A program made the translations under genes and the position numbers. DNA of 5,926 nucleotides, from assembly GCA_027056615.1 (NCBI GenBank), contig JALUKJ010000008.1:1-5926 (forward strand), given 5' to 3'. The stretch comes from Campylobacteraceae bacterium (GTDB taxonomy: Bacteria; Campylobacterota; Campylobacteria; Campylobacterales; Sulfurovaceae). The first letter of the stretch is position 1, and the number at the start of each line of letters is the position of its first letter. This document shows, piece by piece, positions 5,420 through 5,926 of the stretch. The notes under the pieces were generated by a model, which did no database searches, had not been told where the DNA came from, and saw nothing but the letters and a program-made list of their open reading frames with translations.

Positions 5420-5926
5420 TATTGGTCAGTTTAAAAAAGATTTTATAGCATTTATAAGTACATTTAAAACAACAAGCTTTGATAGTGAAAATAGTACTTA
5501 TCTCTGTTATGATGAGAGTCAAGAAGTTTTGGATTTTGATGCTATTGTAGAGGATTTATATCCTGATAGTAATATACGACCCAAATCTTTTGATGCTTTG
5601 TATATTTATAAAAAATTGCTTTTTTGTATTGAATTTAAAAATCAGAAACCTGCACAAATAGATAACGCAGAAGTTCAAGGTAAATTAGAAAAGGGTAAAG
5701 AGGAATTAGTTAGACTCCTGCAAGATAGAAATATTCAAAAAAATAGTTATGATTTTGTCTATTGTGTCGTCTATAAAAAATGTATTGAACCAAGAGACAG
5801 ATATAAATGTGGCATTGAAAAAGGAAAAATCCAATTTGGATTAGAAAAATATGAACAAAATGGTTTTGTAAAGAAAGTTTTTACGGATAATGTAGATTTC
5901 TTTACAAAGCAATTTAAGAAAAATTT
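5412..5926 (+). CDS. Putative PD-(D/E)XK-like nuclease partner of the AAA ATPase (partial, runs off window)
   Basis: An ORF starts at the ATG at 5412, overlapping the ATPase stop by 8 bp, with GGAGAAG at 5398-5404 as ribosome binding site. It stays open for 171 codons to the window edge, so the C-terminus is missing. It begins MADIGQFKKDFIAFISTFK. The core is SFDALYIYKK then LLFCIEFKNQK: Asp61 at the start of one strand, and Glu74-x-Lys76 on the next. A charged helix (VQGKLEKGKEELVRLL, 88-103) and another strand (YDFVYCVVYKK, 113-123) follow. The Asp-x12-ExK spacing and the strand-strand-helix-strand order fit the PD-(D/E)XK nuclease fold. I do not recognise a specific family, and the nuclease call rests on the short motif plus context. 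Translation is very likely coupled to the ATPase. Confidence 0.65.
   Translation, partial: MADIGQFKKDFIAFISTFKTTSFDSENSTYLCYDESQEVLDFDAIVEDLYPDSNIRPKSFDALYIYKKLLFCIEFKNQKPAQIDNAEVQGKLEKGKEELVRLLQDRNIQKNSYDFVYCVVYKKCIEPRDRYKCGIEKGKIQFGLEKYEQNGFVKKVFTDNVDFFTKQFKKN

Overview
The window looks like chromosomal DNA from a member of the Campylobacterota (the former Epsilonproteobacteria), probably a free-living relative of Sulfurimonas, Sulfurovum or Arcobacter. The evidence is low GC content, short gene spacing, and a U32 protein followed by purE. As I recall, the same order occurs in Campylobacter jejuni (Cj0701-Cj0702, with glyQ close behind). The genus cannot be fixed from the sequence alone.

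Layout. (1) 8-954, minus strand: plsY (acyl-phosphate:glycerol-3-phosphate acyltransferase) and folB (dihydroneopterin aldolase), joined by a TAATG stop/start overlap. (2) 955-1039: a short divergent intergenic region. (3) 1040-2041, plus strand: nadA (quinolinate synthase). (4) 2042-2414: a 373-bp gene-free stretch holding two nested inverted-repeat elements. The first contains a head-to-head pair of GTAG-plus-hairpin units that resemble REP/BIME elements. The second has related ends and carries a perfect TATAAT box in its loop. (5) 2415-4358, plus strand: a U32-family protein (TrhP/YegQ-like), a previously uncalled 27-residue strongly amphipathic peptide ORF, and purE. (6) 4376-5926, plus strand: an ABC-type AAA ATPase of the RecF/OLD-like class, overlapped by 8 bp by an ORF that runs off the window and has a PD-(D/E)XK-like nuclease core.

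The first five named genes are housekeeping: phospholipid, folate, NAD and purine synthesis, and probably tRNA modification. The ATPase-nuclease pair is the accessory part. It follows purE by 17 nt with no visible terminator or strong promoter between them, so it could be transcribed from the housekeeping operon. Its architecture (ATPase sensor or motor plus separate nuclease, overlapping genes, AT-rich, next to conserved genes) fits a two-gene anti-phage or anti-plasmid system. That role is inferred, not shown. ORF starts for plsY, nadA and purE were moved inward to the methionines that carry ribosome binding sites and match the family N-termini.
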